This document shows positions 52,273 through 60,288 of a DNA stretch of 64,000 nt, one piece after another. Origin of the DNA: Bin5 sp965218625 (GTDB lineage: Bacteria > Chloroflexota > Anaerolineae > Caldilineales > Caldilineaceae). The stretch spans positions 62,001 through 126,000 of the forward strand of contig CBDCLG010000020.1 in the NCBI GenBank assembly GCA_965218625.1, given 5' to 3'. The position numbers were made by a program, and so were the translations under genes. The notes beneath the pieces are model-generated. The model saw only the letters and a program-made list of their open reading frames with translations. It was not told the origin of the DNA and made no database searches. Positions within the stretch are counted from its first letter, which is position 1; every line of letters begins with the position of its first letter.

Positions 52273-53232
52273 ATGACGCAATCAGCAGCGGGGCGCGCTG
52301 GTTCCGATCAAACGCGCGGCCTGGCTGACCCGAGGTCGCGGCTGGGCCTGTCCAAGGAAACGGTCCTGGGAATCGCCCTCATGGTCCCCGCGCTGGCGAC
52401 CATTCTCGGCCTGATCGGCTACCCGACGCTGTATGCCATCTGGATCAGCCTGCATACCAAGCTCCTGGGCGTGCGCGATATGCCCTTCGTCGGCTTCGTA
52501 AACTATGCAGAGGTCCTGTCGGGGGGGGGTTTTTGGCCGGCGCTGGGGCGGACGTTCTATTTCACGATTGCCTCGGTCGCGATCAAGGTCTGCGTCGGAA
52601 TGGCGACCGCGCTCGTGCTCAACGAGAACTGGCCCGGGCGGGGACTGGCGCGGGCGGCGGTGCTGCTGCCCTGGGCCTTGCCTCCGCTGACAGCGGTTGT
52701 CACCTGGCGATTTCTCTTCAACGACACGACCAACGTCCTCAACTATATCCTGGTCAAAGCCCATCTGATCGAGAAACCGATCCTGTGGCTGGCCAAGGCT
52801 GAATACGCCATGCCTTCGGCGATAATCGTCGGCGTCTGGCAGGGCTTCCCCTTCTTCGCCATCACCCTGCTGGCCGGCCTCTCCCCGATCCCCGACGACC
52901 TCTATGACGCCGCCAAAGTGGACGGCGCCGGAATAATCCATCGCTTCCTTTATGTGTCGCTGCCCGGCGTCTTTCCGGTCCTGATGGTCGCGCTCACCCT
53001 CTCCACCATCTGGACATTCAATCAGTTCACCGTCATCTGGCTGTTGACCACAGGCGGACCGGGTGACGCGACGACCACGCTGCCAATCGCGGCCTACATG
53101 CAGGCGTTTGTGGCCGGTTCCAAGAATCTGAGCAAAGGCGCGGTCTATGCCGTATTGACCTTCCCCGTTCTGGTCATTCTCGTGCTTCTGTTGAACTACT
53201 TTATCACGTCCAGAGAGGAGAGCGAGGCATGA
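52273..53232 (+). CDS. Carbohydrate-type ABC permease (MalF type) with a G9 tract
   Basis: 319 residues, six helices, EAA loop YDAAKVDGAGIIHRFLYVSLP. It contains a run of nine G followed by five T (52521-52534) in the codons for S-G-G-G-F-W near residue 83, a slippage-prone site. The frame is intact in this sequence. ATG overlaps the next gene at its stop (ATGA). Confidence 0.91.
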   Translation: MTQSAAGRAGSDQTRGLADPRSRLGLSKETVLGIALMVPALATILGLIGYPTLYAIWISLHTKLLGVRDMPFVGFVNYAEVLSGGGFWPALGRTFYFTIASVAIKVCVGMATALVLNENWPGRGLARAAVLLPWALPPLTAVVTWRFLFNDTTNVLNYILVKAHLIEKPILWLAKAEYAMPSAIIVGVWQGFPFFAITLLAGLSPIPDDLYDAAKVDGAGIIHRFLYVSLPGVFPVLMVALTLSTIWTFNQFTVIWLLTTGGPGDATTTLPIAAYMQAFVAGSKNLSKGAVYAVLTFPVLVILVLLLNYFITSREESEA

Positions 53233-54080
53233 CGCTTGGATTGAAATGGGAGCGGCGTCTCAAGGTGGTCGCAGGCACGATCTGGATGGTGATTGTCCTC
53301 ACCTGCGTGCTGTTTCCGACCTATTGGATCGTGCTGGCCTCGTTCAAACATCCCAAAGACCTGGCGGTGCGCATCCCCATCTTCTGGACGAACGAACCGA
53401 CGCTTATAAGCTACAGGGGCCTCTTCACGCAGCCCTTTCTCCACTTCGAGAAACTTACGTTCAATAGTCTGACAATCGCGCTCGGCGCGACGTTACTGTC
53501 GGTCGTGATCGCGACTTTTGCCGGCCTGGCGCTGGCGCGACTGCGCTTTCCCGGCCGGCAGCGTCTCGGCATGGCGGTCTTCTTCGCCTACCTGGTGCCC
53601 CCCGCCCTGCTCTTTATCCCCTTGTACGTGATGATGGCGACGGTCAAGCTGGTAGACAGCCGCTTCGGCCTGATACTGGTCTACTCCAGTTTCACCGTTC
53701 CCTTCGGCGTGTGGATGCTGCGCGGCTACTTCCATAACATCCCGGTCGAGCTGGAGGAGTGCGCCATGATCGACGGCTGCACCCGCGTCGGCGCCTGGGT
53801 GCGCATCGTGCTGCCGCTCGCCTCCCCTGGCATCGCCGCCGCCGCCATCTTCGCCTTCACGCTGGCCTGGAACGAATTCTTCTACGCCTATATCCTGACC
53901 GAGACCGCCAAAGCGCAGACGATGCCGATCGGACTTGCCAGCTTCATCCAGCTCGACGTCTACCGCTGGGGCGAGCTCAGCGCCGGCGCCCTGCTCATGG
54001 CCATCCCCGCCGTCGTGCTATACTTCCTGGGCCAGCGCTTCGTCGTCGCCGGCCTTACCGGCGGGGCGGTTAAGGGGTAA
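53229..54080 (+). CDS. Carbohydrate-type ABC permease (MalG type)
   Basis: 283 residues. EAA loop EECAMIDGCTRVGAWVRIVLP, AWNEFFYAYILTE and the closing VVAGLTGGAVKG are typical. Four-base overlap with the MalF-type gene. No ATPase gene is present in the cluster, as with the transporter at 38497-41725. Confidence 0.92.
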   Translation: MTLGLKWERRLKVVAGTIWMVIVLTCVLFPTYWIVLASFKHPKDLAVRIPIFWTNEPTLISYRGLFTQPFLHFEKLTFNSLTIALGATLLSVVIATFAGLALARLRFPGRQRLGMAVFFAYLVPPALLFIPLYVMMATVKLVDSRFGLILVYSSFTVPFGVWMLRGYFHNIPVELEECAMIDGCTRVGAWVRIVLPLASPGIAAAAIFAFTLAWNEFFYAYILTETAKAQTMPIGLASFIQLDVYRWGELSAGALLMAIPAVVLYFLGQRFVVAGLTGGAVKG

Positions 54081-54171
54081 CGCGTCACAACCAACACATC
54101 AATTCTGGGTTCCCGCCCGCAGCAGCCGCGAGTTCTGTTTCAAGGCAGTATTTCCCGTCGGAGTAGGTCTG

Positions 54172-54726
54172 ATGATTGGTGAGAGGCCGAGGCTGAAGTT
54201 CACCTATGCCGACTACCTGACCACACCTATAGACAAGCGCTTCGAGCTCCTCGATGGAGAGTTGCTGAAGATTCCCTCGCCGGGTGAAGCGCACCAGAGA
54301 TGCCAGGCAGAGTTGGGGCTTTTTCTCGGCACACATATCAAAGAAAGGAAGATTGGGCGGATCTATTTTTCCCTAACCGATGTGGTGCTATCCGAAGTCG
54401 ACGTGGTACAACCCGACCTGCTCTTGGTCTCCAACGAGCGCCTGAACATCATCACAACTGACGGCGTGCATGGCGCGCCCGACCTGGTCGTCGAGATTCT
54501 CTCCCCCGCCACCGCCGAGCGCGACAAGGGCCATAAGCGCGCACTCTACGCGCAGCATGGCGTGAAGGAATACTGGCTGGTGGGCACCGATGCCGGCACC
54601 ATCACGGTACTGCTGCTGGGGGACGACGGCTATGAGGTTGTCGGCACGTTCGGCGAAGGGGACACGCTGACCTCGCCCACGCTGGAGGAATTCAGACTCG
54701 GATTGGATGATCTGTTCGGAGCATAG
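54172..54726 (+). CDS. Uma2-family (DUF820) putative restriction endonuclease-fold protein
   Basis: 184 residues, PD-(D/E)XK fold. RFELLDGELLKIPSPGEAHQ, VVQPDLLLVSN (Asp), APDLVVEILSPATAERDKGHK (residues Asp, Glu and Lys spread over it) and YAQHGVKEYWLVGTDA form the family core. Very common and multicopy in Cyanobacteria and Chloroflexota; role unclear. ATG 54172 has GGAGTAGG upstream. Follows the permease by 91 bp; probably unrelated to transport. Confidence 0.9.
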   Translation: MIGERPRLKFTYADYLTTPIDKRFELLDGELLKIPSPGEAHQRCQAELGLFLGTHIKERKIGRIYFSLTDVVLSEVDVVQPDLLLVSNERLNIITTDGVHGAPDLVVEILSPATAERDKGHKRALYAQHGVKEYWLVGTDAGTITVLLLGDDGYEVVGTFGEGDTLTSPTLEEFRLGLDDLFGA

Positions 54727-54779
54727 AGAGATTTGACAAGGCACCGCAAATCAGGGCTCGTTGACATTTGTCGGAACTG

Positions 54780-55048
54780 TGATTTTTCTGATTCATATGA
54801 TGGACATGATTGACGGCGCTGGCTCCAGAGGTGGGATTCGTTGACGCGAATCAGGTGAATCAGAGTCCAAACTATTTTCAGGCAGCTTGCAAATGTCGCC
54901 TCTTTGAACATTCTTCTGAAATGTCAACGGAACCTAATACTCAAGTGGAATCACTCATGAACATCCTCATTACCGGCGGCAGCGGCACCATCGGAGGCTA
55001 CGTCCTTCGAGAACTGACCCAGGCCGGCCATTCCGTCACCAGCTACAG
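54780..55048 (+). repeat. Upstream copy of a duplicated epimerase 5' region
   Basis: From about TTTTTCTGATT through the first about 31 codons of the epimerase gene, this stretch matches 56062-56352 with many substitutions in the non-coding part and few in the coding part. It is thus an old duplication, not an assembly artefact. Confidence 0.7.
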
Positions 55049-55163
55049 CAAAGAGCACGCGGCGGCTTACATTTTCGAAGCCTGCTGCAAGTACAACAAC
55101 CGCGGCAACGTAAACGCTTTCACCGACTTCCTGCAAGGCGCGGTTGCGGTTTTGAAAGGTTGA
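54957..55163 (+). pseudogene. In-frame fusion of epimerase N-terminus to IS1595 transposase C-terminus
   Basis: 68 codons from ATG 54957. Residues 1-31 (MNILITGGSGTIGGYVLREL...SVTSYS) equal the start of the intact epimerase at 56260. The rest (KEHAAAYIFEACCKYNNRG..., ending FLQGAVAVLKG) matches residues about 257-290 of the transposase. The joint lies in CTACAGC, present in both parents. No stop interrupts it, but neither part is functional alone. Upstream 54727-54956 is non-coding. Confidence 0.85.
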
Positions 55164-55171
55164 CACGTCGT

Positions 55172-55188
55172 CCCGGCTACATCGGACG
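55172..55188 (+). repeat. 17-bp direct repeat, copy 1 (second copy 55541-55557)
   Basis: CCCGGCTACATCGGACG occurs just after the fusion stop and again after the 90-aa gene, each followed a little later by TTGCTTGC and, for copy 2, another transposase tail. Marks of repeated rearrangement. Confidence 0.7.
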
Positions 55189-55200
55189 CTGAATTTTTGC

Positions 55201-55230
55201 TTGCCAAAATGTGAATAAGTAGTGTACTAT
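55201..55230 (+). promoter_or_regulatory. Candidate promoter of the coiled-coil gene
   Basis: TTGCCA (55201-55206), 18 bp, TACTAT (55225-55230). Moderate match, 26 bp before the ATG at 55256. Confidence 0.4.
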
Positions 55231-55255
55231 ACGCTCCACATGAAAGGGGCGAGCA

Positions 55256-55528
55256 ATGAGTGAGAAAAATGACAGACTAGACCGAGTTGAGAAAATCTTG
55301 GAGCAATTGGCAGAGGGGCAGAAACAGCTAGCCGAACGGCAAAAAGAAACTGAACGAAACCTGAACCTCTTGATAATCACCACGGACAAGGCGGTCGCTA
55401 GCAACGCCGAACAGATTACCCGAACCGACCGGCTAGCAAGAGATGTTCTCGACGGATTGGACTTCTTGCGGACCGCCGTTCAGGGGCATCTTACCGAACC
55501 CTCTCCACCCGCACACGGCGCAGATTGA
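55256..55528 (+). CDS. Small coiled-coil protein, passenger-type
   Basis: 90 residues. Heptad-rich centre with EKILEQLAEGQKQLAERQKE, then LDGLDFLRTAV and a Pro-rich end. AAGGGGCGAG precedes the ATG. It resembles the amber-interrupted passenger protein at 44795 (same EGQ/GQ-ELR-type repeats), so it probably derives from a related element. No enzymatic motif; such proteins are usually structural or partner-binding. Confidence 0.6.
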   Translation: MSEKNDRLDRVEKILEQLAEGQKQLAERQKETERNLNLLIITTDKAVASNAEQITRTDRLARDVLDGLDFLRTAVQGHLTEPSPPAHGAD

Positions 55529-55607
55529 GCGGTTCGGCACCCCGGCTACATCGGACGTTGTCGCCAGATTTGCTTGCGCAGTTATCGCAACTCCATTTTG
55601 GCGCGGC

Positions 55608-55643
55608 ATGACCGAATTCCTGCAAGGCGCGGTCATTGAGTAA
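55608..55643 (+). pseudogene. Second transposase-tail remnant
   Basis: The frame MTEFLQGAVIE then stop matches the tail TDFLQGAVAV of the fusion ORF, including 19 of 21 bases around CCTGCAAGGCGCGGT. A second end of the same kind of transposase gene, reduced to about 11 codons. Confidence 0.55.
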
Positions 55644-55660
55644 TGTTCTAACAATGGACG

Positions 55661-55695
55661 CCTTGGTGGCAACCATCTATCCGTTTCCACCAAGG
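55661..55695 (+). promoter_or_regulatory. Leader hairpin before the 55706 gene
   Basis: CCTTGGTGG (55661-55669) pairs perfectly with CCACCAAGG (55687-55695), directly next to the GGGGG ribosome-binding site. Shares blocks CCTTGGTGG-AACCA and CAAGGGGGCACC with the leader at 44206-44276. Confidence 0.5.
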
Positions 55696-55705
55696 GGGCA
55701 CCACC

Positions 55706-56005
55706 ATGAAAACCGTCGCCAACATCCTAATTTGAATGGTGGTTAGTCTGATCATCGTGGCGGTGTTCTTGACTATTCAATCTCGATCATCAGATTCGCC
55801 CTCGACTGGCAGTGTCCAGCAAGTAGTCAAGCCGTTCCCAACATTCACTCACACTCCACCCATTCCGCCCACTCCTGTACCAACACACACGCCTATTCCA
55901 ACCAGTACACCTCTTCCCTCGCCAACGCCACTTCCCCCACAGGATTGGGATCAATTGGTGGCGTCTGCACATTGTCAACTCATCGAACTCCCGCTGGCCG
56001 ATTGA
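55706..56005 (+). pseudogene. Pro/Thr-rich membrane-anchored protein gene with a TGA at codon 10
   Basis: ATG 55706 lies after AAGGGGGCACCACC. It reads nine codons (MKTVANILI), then TGA, then an ATG at 55736 and MVVSLIIVAVFLTIQ in the same frame. Replacing TGA by TGG would give one continuous signal anchor. The remainder is a Pro/Thr/Ser repeat linker (PTPVPTHTPIPTSTPLPSP) and a short end. Either a decaying gene or one re-initiating at 55736. The following 254 bp up to 56259 hold only the duplicated epimerase upstream sequence. Confidence 0.6.
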
Positions 56006-56061
56006 ACCATACACCGGCTTGATTCTCCCGTAGAGCCCCAATCTACTCATTGCCTTTTTCT

Positions 56062-56352
56062 GATTAATTTGATGGATACAGTTTACGGCGCTGGCTCCCG
56101 AGGCGGGCTTTGTTCACGAGAATCTGGTGAACCAGGGTCCAAACTGTTCTCAAACCTTCTGTAGATGTCACGTCTTTGAGCGGTTTTCTGTAACATCAAC
56201 GCAGACTGGAATCTCTTGGAACAACCCATAGATCGGGCATTGTACGAAAGGCAACCTTCGTGAACATCCTCATTACCGGCGGCAGCGGCACCATAGGCGG
56301 CTACGTCCTCAGAGAGCTGATCCAGGCCGGCCATTCGGTGACCAGCTACAGC
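56062..56352 (+). repeat. Downstream copy of the duplicated epimerase 5' region
   Basis: Aligns with 54780-55048: shared ACGGCGCTGGCTCC, GTCCAAACT and CTTTGA blocks, then near-identical coding sequence. This copy leads into the complete epimerase. Confidence 0.7.
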
Positions 56353-57213
56353 CGCACCGCGCCTCGCGTTGACGGCGCCGGCTTTATCCAGGGCGACATC
56401 ATGGACCCCGACCGGCTCACCCAGGCCTGCCAGGGGTACGACGCGGTCGTCCATCTCGCCGCGGTGCCGGGGCCGGGACGCGCGACGCCGGCGCAACTGC
56501 TCAACATCAACGTCGTCGGCACAGCCAACGTGCTCGAAGCCGCGCTCCAGGCCGACATCGACAAGGTCGTATTCGCCTCATCCGGCGCCGCCACCGGCTT
56601 TTCCTTCCAGAAACACGCGCTCCGCCCCTGCTATCTGCCGCTCGACGAAGAACATCCCAGCGAGCCGCAGGACGAATACGGGCTGAGCAAGCTGCTGGCA
56701 GATCTTACCTGCAAACGCTACAGCGACGGCTTCGGCATGCGCACCATCTGCCTGCGCATCAACAACAACTGGTATCTCGAGCGCGCCAGCGCCGAAGTGG
56801 CGGTCAGCTCCGGCTGGGCGCAGCAGTTCAGCGTCGAAGAGCTCTGGACCGCCCGCTACCGCAAGACCATCGAGGATGCCGACGGAGACTGGCCCACGCC
56901 CGGCCCGCCTGCGCCCCACAAGATCCTGTGGGCCTTCACCGACGCGCGCGACGCCGCCCAGTCCTTCCGCCTCGCCGTCGAGAACGACACGATCGCACAC
57001 GAAGTCTTCCTCATCAACGGCGACGACACCTGCTCAAAGGAACCGACCGCCGAACTGATCGCCCGCCACTATCCCGGCGTGCCCGTCAACGCGCCGCTCG
57101 AAGGCCACGCCTCGCCCTGGTCGCACGCCAAGGCGACCCGTCTGTTGGGCTATCAGCCCAAATACACCTGGCGGCAGAGCGACTTCCACACCTGGTTGGA
57201 GCAACAACAATGA
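56260..57213 (+). CDS. NAD-dependent epimerase/dehydratase
   Basis: 317 residues, extended SDR. NILITGGSGTIGGYVLREL (Rossmann motif), VHLAAVPGPG, FASSGAATGFS and catalytic-type Tyr/Lys in EYGLSKLLADL. Family members act on nucleotide sugars or, in uronate-dehydrogenase-like members, on free sugar acids. GTG start at 56260 (the duplicated copy has ATG). Overlaps the amidohydrolase start by four bases, so the two products should act in one pathway. Confidence 0.88.
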   Translation: MNILITGGSGTIGGYVLRELIQAGHSVTSYSRTAPRVDGAGFIQGDIMDPDRLTQACQGYDAVVHLAAVPGPGRATPAQLLNINVVGTANVLEAALQADIDKVVFASSGAATGFSFQKHALRPCYLPLDEEHPSEPQDEYGLSKLLADLTCKRYSDGFGMRTICLRINNNWYLERASAEVAVSSGWAQQFSVEELWTARYRKTIEDADGDWPTPGPPAPHKILWAFTDARDAAQSFRLAVENDTIAHEVFLINGDDTCSKEPTAELIARHYPGVPVNAPLEGHASPWSHAKATRLLGYQPKYTWRQSDFHTWLEQQQ

Positions 57214-58361
57214 CCGAAAGAAAACTGGAGTTCTTCGGCGGCGGCTGGCGCCCCGTCGAGCCCGAAGACGAAGAGAAGGCTCTCGTCATCGACGCCCACT
57301 ATCATATCTTTCGCCGCTTTGCCACCGGCTCGGGCGAGGCCAGCGCCGCGCTCGCCCGCAAACTCTGGCAATACCACCTGCGCGACTTCACCGACTACTG
57401 GCGCAAGAGCGACGGCGCCCGCGTCAACGAACCCCTGCTAGACTTTCCCTCCGACGACATCAACGCCATGCCCGACGTCAACTTCCGCTTCGGCCGCTAC
57501 GGCCAGGCCGAAATCACCGTCGACGGCGTCGACTACCTCATGCAGTTCTACCCGCCCAACCTGGAGAACCTGGAAGCCACGCCCGAGCGCATGGTCGCCG
57601 AAATGGACGTCGCCGGCGTCGACATCGGCGTGCTGCAGAGCGACCACGTCTACGGCGCCAACATCAACGAATACTACGCCGAGGCCTTGCGCCGCTACCC
57701 GGGCCGCTTCATCGGGCTGGCGCAGGTGCGCGAGACAGAGGCAGGCGAGCCGGCCGAGCTGGAACGGCTCGAGCGCGCCGTCACTGAGTTTGGTTGCAAA
57801 GGGGTCTATTTCAGCGTGGAGCTGTTCGCACTGCGAGGCTACGTCGACCGGATCGACGACTCCCGGTTCGACCCGTTTTGGCAGCTGGTGCGCCGCCTGG
57901 AGATCCCCGTTTTCTGGTACATCGACGCCCGCAAACAGGACCGCATCGCCGGCTTCATGGAGCGCGTCGACGAACTGACCAACTGGGCGAATGCGCACCC
58001 CGACATCCCGTCGGTCATTACCCACGGGCTCGTGCCTTCGGCCATCATCCACGAAATCGGCATACCCGACCAGGTGATCGAGCTCCTCAAGCGGCCCGGC
58101 TTCTATGCCGAAGTCCTGATGCAGGCCAAGTGGCCCGAGTATCCCTTCGCCGAAGGGCAGGAGATGCTCGAAAGCCTATGCGAAGAGGTGGGCGTCGAGA
58201 AGCTGATGTGGGGCTCCGACATGCCCTTCAGCGCCGGCTTCTGGTGCACCTACAAACAGGCGGTCGACTACATCCGCCTGCACTGCGACTTTCTCTCCAC
58301 CGCCGAGAAGAACCTCATCCTCGGCGGCAACCTGGCCCGCATGTTTGATGTTGACGGCTAG
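57210..58361 (+). CDS. Amidohydrolase-2 family protein
   Basis: 383 residues, TIM-barrel hydrolase/decarboxylase. HxH in VIDAHYHIFRRF near residue 30, then DVAGVDIGVLQSDHVYG, VITHGLVPSAI (His) and KLMWGSDMPFSAGF with the catalytic Asp. An N-terminal extension of about 25 residues and an insert with a YWRKSDGAR segment distinguish it from fuconolactonase. ATG 57210 overlaps the epimerase stop. It ends five bases from the convergent aldolase. Confidence 0.87.
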   Translation: MTERKLEFFGGGWRPVEPEDEEKALVIDAHYHIFRRFATGSGEASAALARKLWQYHLRDFTDYWRKSDGARVNEPLLDFPSDDINAMPDVNFRFGRYGQAEITVDGVDYLMQFYPPNLENLEATPERMVAEMDVAGVDIGVLQSDHVYGANINEYYAEALRRYPGRFIGLAQVRETEAGEPAELERLERAVTEFGCKGVYFSVELFALRGYVDRIDDSRFDPFWQLVRRLEIPVFWYIDARKQDRIAGFMERVDELTNWANAHPDIPSVITHGLVPSAIIHEIGIPDQVIELLKRPGFYAEVLMQAKWPEYPFAEGQEMLESLCEEVGVEKLMWGSDMPFSAGFWCTYKQAVDYIRLHCDFLSTAEKNLILGGNLARMFDVDG

Positions 58362-58366
58362 CCGGC

Positions 58367-59143
58367 TCACGTCCCCCTGATCTGATTCAAGGCCGCCTCG
58401 GCCCCGCTGGCGACAAAGCCCAGGTCGGCGCCGATCGCGAGCAGACGCATCGTCGGCGCATACTCTTTCACCCAGGCGATGCCGTTTGCGGCCCCGTTCA
58501 GTACATCGACCGGAAAGCCGACCGGGATGCCGTTCGCGTCCCCCGCACTCACAACGCGCTGGATCGTGGAGATGAACTCCTCGCTGTCCCAGGCGCGGAA
58601 GATATCCATCGAGAGCGTCAGGTCGTTGGGGCCGATGAAGAGGCCGTCGATGCCCGGCAGCGCCGCGATCTCCTCGATCACGTCGACCGCACGGTAATGT
58701 TCGACCTGCACGAAGACGACCGTTTCCTCGTTGGCCGTGCTGTGATACTCCAGGTCGTTCCAGCCGAATGAAGGCATGAACGGGCCGTAGCCGCGCACGC
58801 CCTCCGGCGGATACTTGACGCCCGCCACCGCCCGCTGCGCGTCCGCGACCGACTCGATCAGCGGCACCACAACCCCGTTGGCGCCGTGATCGAGCGCCTG
58901 TTTGATCGCGTCCGGCCGGTTGTCCTTCACCCGTACCATCGCCACCGTCGGCGTGTCCCGCACCATCCACAGGATGTAGCGCAGCGACTCGTCGTTGCGC
59001 GGCGAGTGCTCCATGTCGACGCTCATCCAGTCGTAACCGGCGCGCGCGACCGTGCCCGCCACCAGCGGATCGGTCGAAACACACCACGTCCCGTAAACGG
59101 CCTCGCCTCCGTGCAGACGCTTCTTCAGCTCCGAACTCTTCAT
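58367..59143 (-). CDS. HpcH/HpaI-family aldolase
   Basis: 258 residues. WMSVDMEHSP (Asp, Glu), MVRVKDN, ANGVVVPLIES, PEGVRGYGP, VQVEHYRAV (metal Glu) and LFIGPNDLTLS (metal Asp). Paralogue of the protein at 24589 with the same motif order. It follows a hydroxyacid dehydrogenase gene by four bases and is the last gene of the 58367-63001 operon. Confidence 0.9.
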   Translation of the reverse strand: MKSSELKKRLHGGEAVYGTWCVSTDPLVAGTVARAGYDWMSVDMEHSPRNDESLRYILWMVRDTPTVAMVRVKDNRPDAIKQALDHGANGVVVPLIESVADAQRAVAGVKYPPEGVRGYGPFMPSFGWNDLEYHSTANEETVVFVQVEHYRAVDVIEEIAALPGIDGLFIGPNDLTLSMDIFRAWDSEEFISTIQRVVSAGDANGIPVGFPVDVLNGAANGIAWVKEYAPTMRLLAIGADLGFVASGAEAALNQIRGT

Positions 59144-59147
59144 GCCA

Positions 59148-60149
59148 TCAGCTCCTTTGCAGCTGCCAACGCGGTTCGACGTTGGGATTGACGTAAGATC
59201 GGGGCCAGCGCCCCTCCGACAGCGTCACCGCCGTCTCGACCGAAAGGCGCCAGCTGTCCTCCAGCGACCGGTCGGTGTACCCGGCGATGTGCGGTGTTAT
59301 GACTACATTGTCCAGGCCGAAGAGCGGATTGTCGGCGGCGGCCGGCTCCTGCTCCAGCACATCAATGCCCGCGGCCGCGATCCAGCCTTCCTTCAGCGCC
59401 CGGAACAGCGCGGCCTCGTCCACCACCGGCCCGCGCGAGGTGTTGATCAAAATTGACCGCGGCTGCATTTGGCGCAACTCGCGTTCGCCGATCAGGTGGC
59501 GCGTCTCCGCCAGCAGCGGACAGTGGAGCGAAACGAAGTCGGACTCGGACAACACCTGCTCCATCGACGCGCGCTGCACGCCGTGTTCGGCCATCTCCTG
59601 CGCGCTCACGTACGGGTCATGCGCCAGCACCTTCATCTCGTACCCGCTGATCTTGCGCGTCACCAGGCGGGCGATATGGCCGAAACCGATCAGGCCCAGC
59701 GTCTGACCGCGCAGGTGCCAGCTCGGATAGCCGGCCTCCCGGTCCCAGATCCCCCTGCGCACCAGCCTGTCCTGGATCCCGATCTGCCGCACGACGCCCA
59801 ACAGGAGCCCGATCGTATGATCGGAGACGCCGTCGTTGAATGCCTCCGGCGTGTTGGCGACGATGATGCCGCGCTCGGTTGCAGCTTCGATCGGTATATT
59901 GTCGGTGCCGCTGCCGGTCCGGATGATCGCGCCGCAGCGGGCCAGGTCGTCAATGTTCTCAGCCGTCACAATTGGGCTGCCGCCGCACACCCACACCACG
60001 TCGGCGTCACCCGCGCACGCGGCCAGCTGCGCCCGCGTCTCGCACTCCACAAAAACAAACTCAATGTCGTGCTCCGCCATCGTCTCTGTAACCCACGACG
60101 GCAACTCCTCCGCATCCATGTGGACCATGGCAACCTTGAATCCCGCCAT
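59148..60149 (-). CDS. D-isomer-specific 2-hydroxyacid dehydrogenase
   Basis: 333 residues. NAD-binding LGLIGFGHIARLV near 150, catalytic Arg in NTSRGPVV, Glu in DVLEQEP and His in TPHIAGYT. Reduces a 2-keto acid or oxidises a D-2-hydroxy acid; 3-phosphoglycerate dehydrogenase-like but without an ACT domain. A second family member lies 139 bp upstream in the same operon. Substrate probably a sugar acid, by context. Confidence 0.9.
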   Translation of the reverse strand: MAGFKVAMVHMDAEELPSWVTETMAEHDIEFVFVECETRAQLAACAGDADVVWVCGGSPIVTAENIDDLARCGAIIRTGSGTDNIPIEAATERGIIVANTPEAFNDGVSDHTIGLLLGVVRQIGIQDRLVRRGIWDREAGYPSWHLRGQTLGLIGFGHIARLVTRKISGYEMKVLAHDPYVSAQEMAEHGVQRASMEQVLSESDFVSLHCPLLAETRHLIGERELRQMQPRSILINTSRGPVVDEAALFRALKEGWIAAAGIDVLEQEPAAADNPLFGLDNVVITPHIAGYTDRSLEDSWRLSVETAVTLSEGRWPRSYVNPNVEPRWQLQRS

Positions 60150-60288
60150 CTTTCCTCCAATTCAGATTGTGGTTGATCTGTCGCCGCTCTGCCCTTGCGG
60201 CTGGCTGCCGAACGACGGCTCAGCGCACAAAACGCACATTGTGGCGTTCGTTCGACCGGTTCTGCTCACAGAACGCCCTTGTTGGCGC

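Noticed and set aside
53935..54171. Long N-terminal extension of the Uma2 gene
   Set aside because: It overlaps the permease gene in another frame, and the family start with a good ribosome-binding site is at 54172.
44960..55735. Possibility that stop codons are recoded (TAG and TGA read through)
   Set aside because: TAG, TGA and TAA all end normal genes here, and three different stops interrupt three decaying genes. Mutation is simpler.
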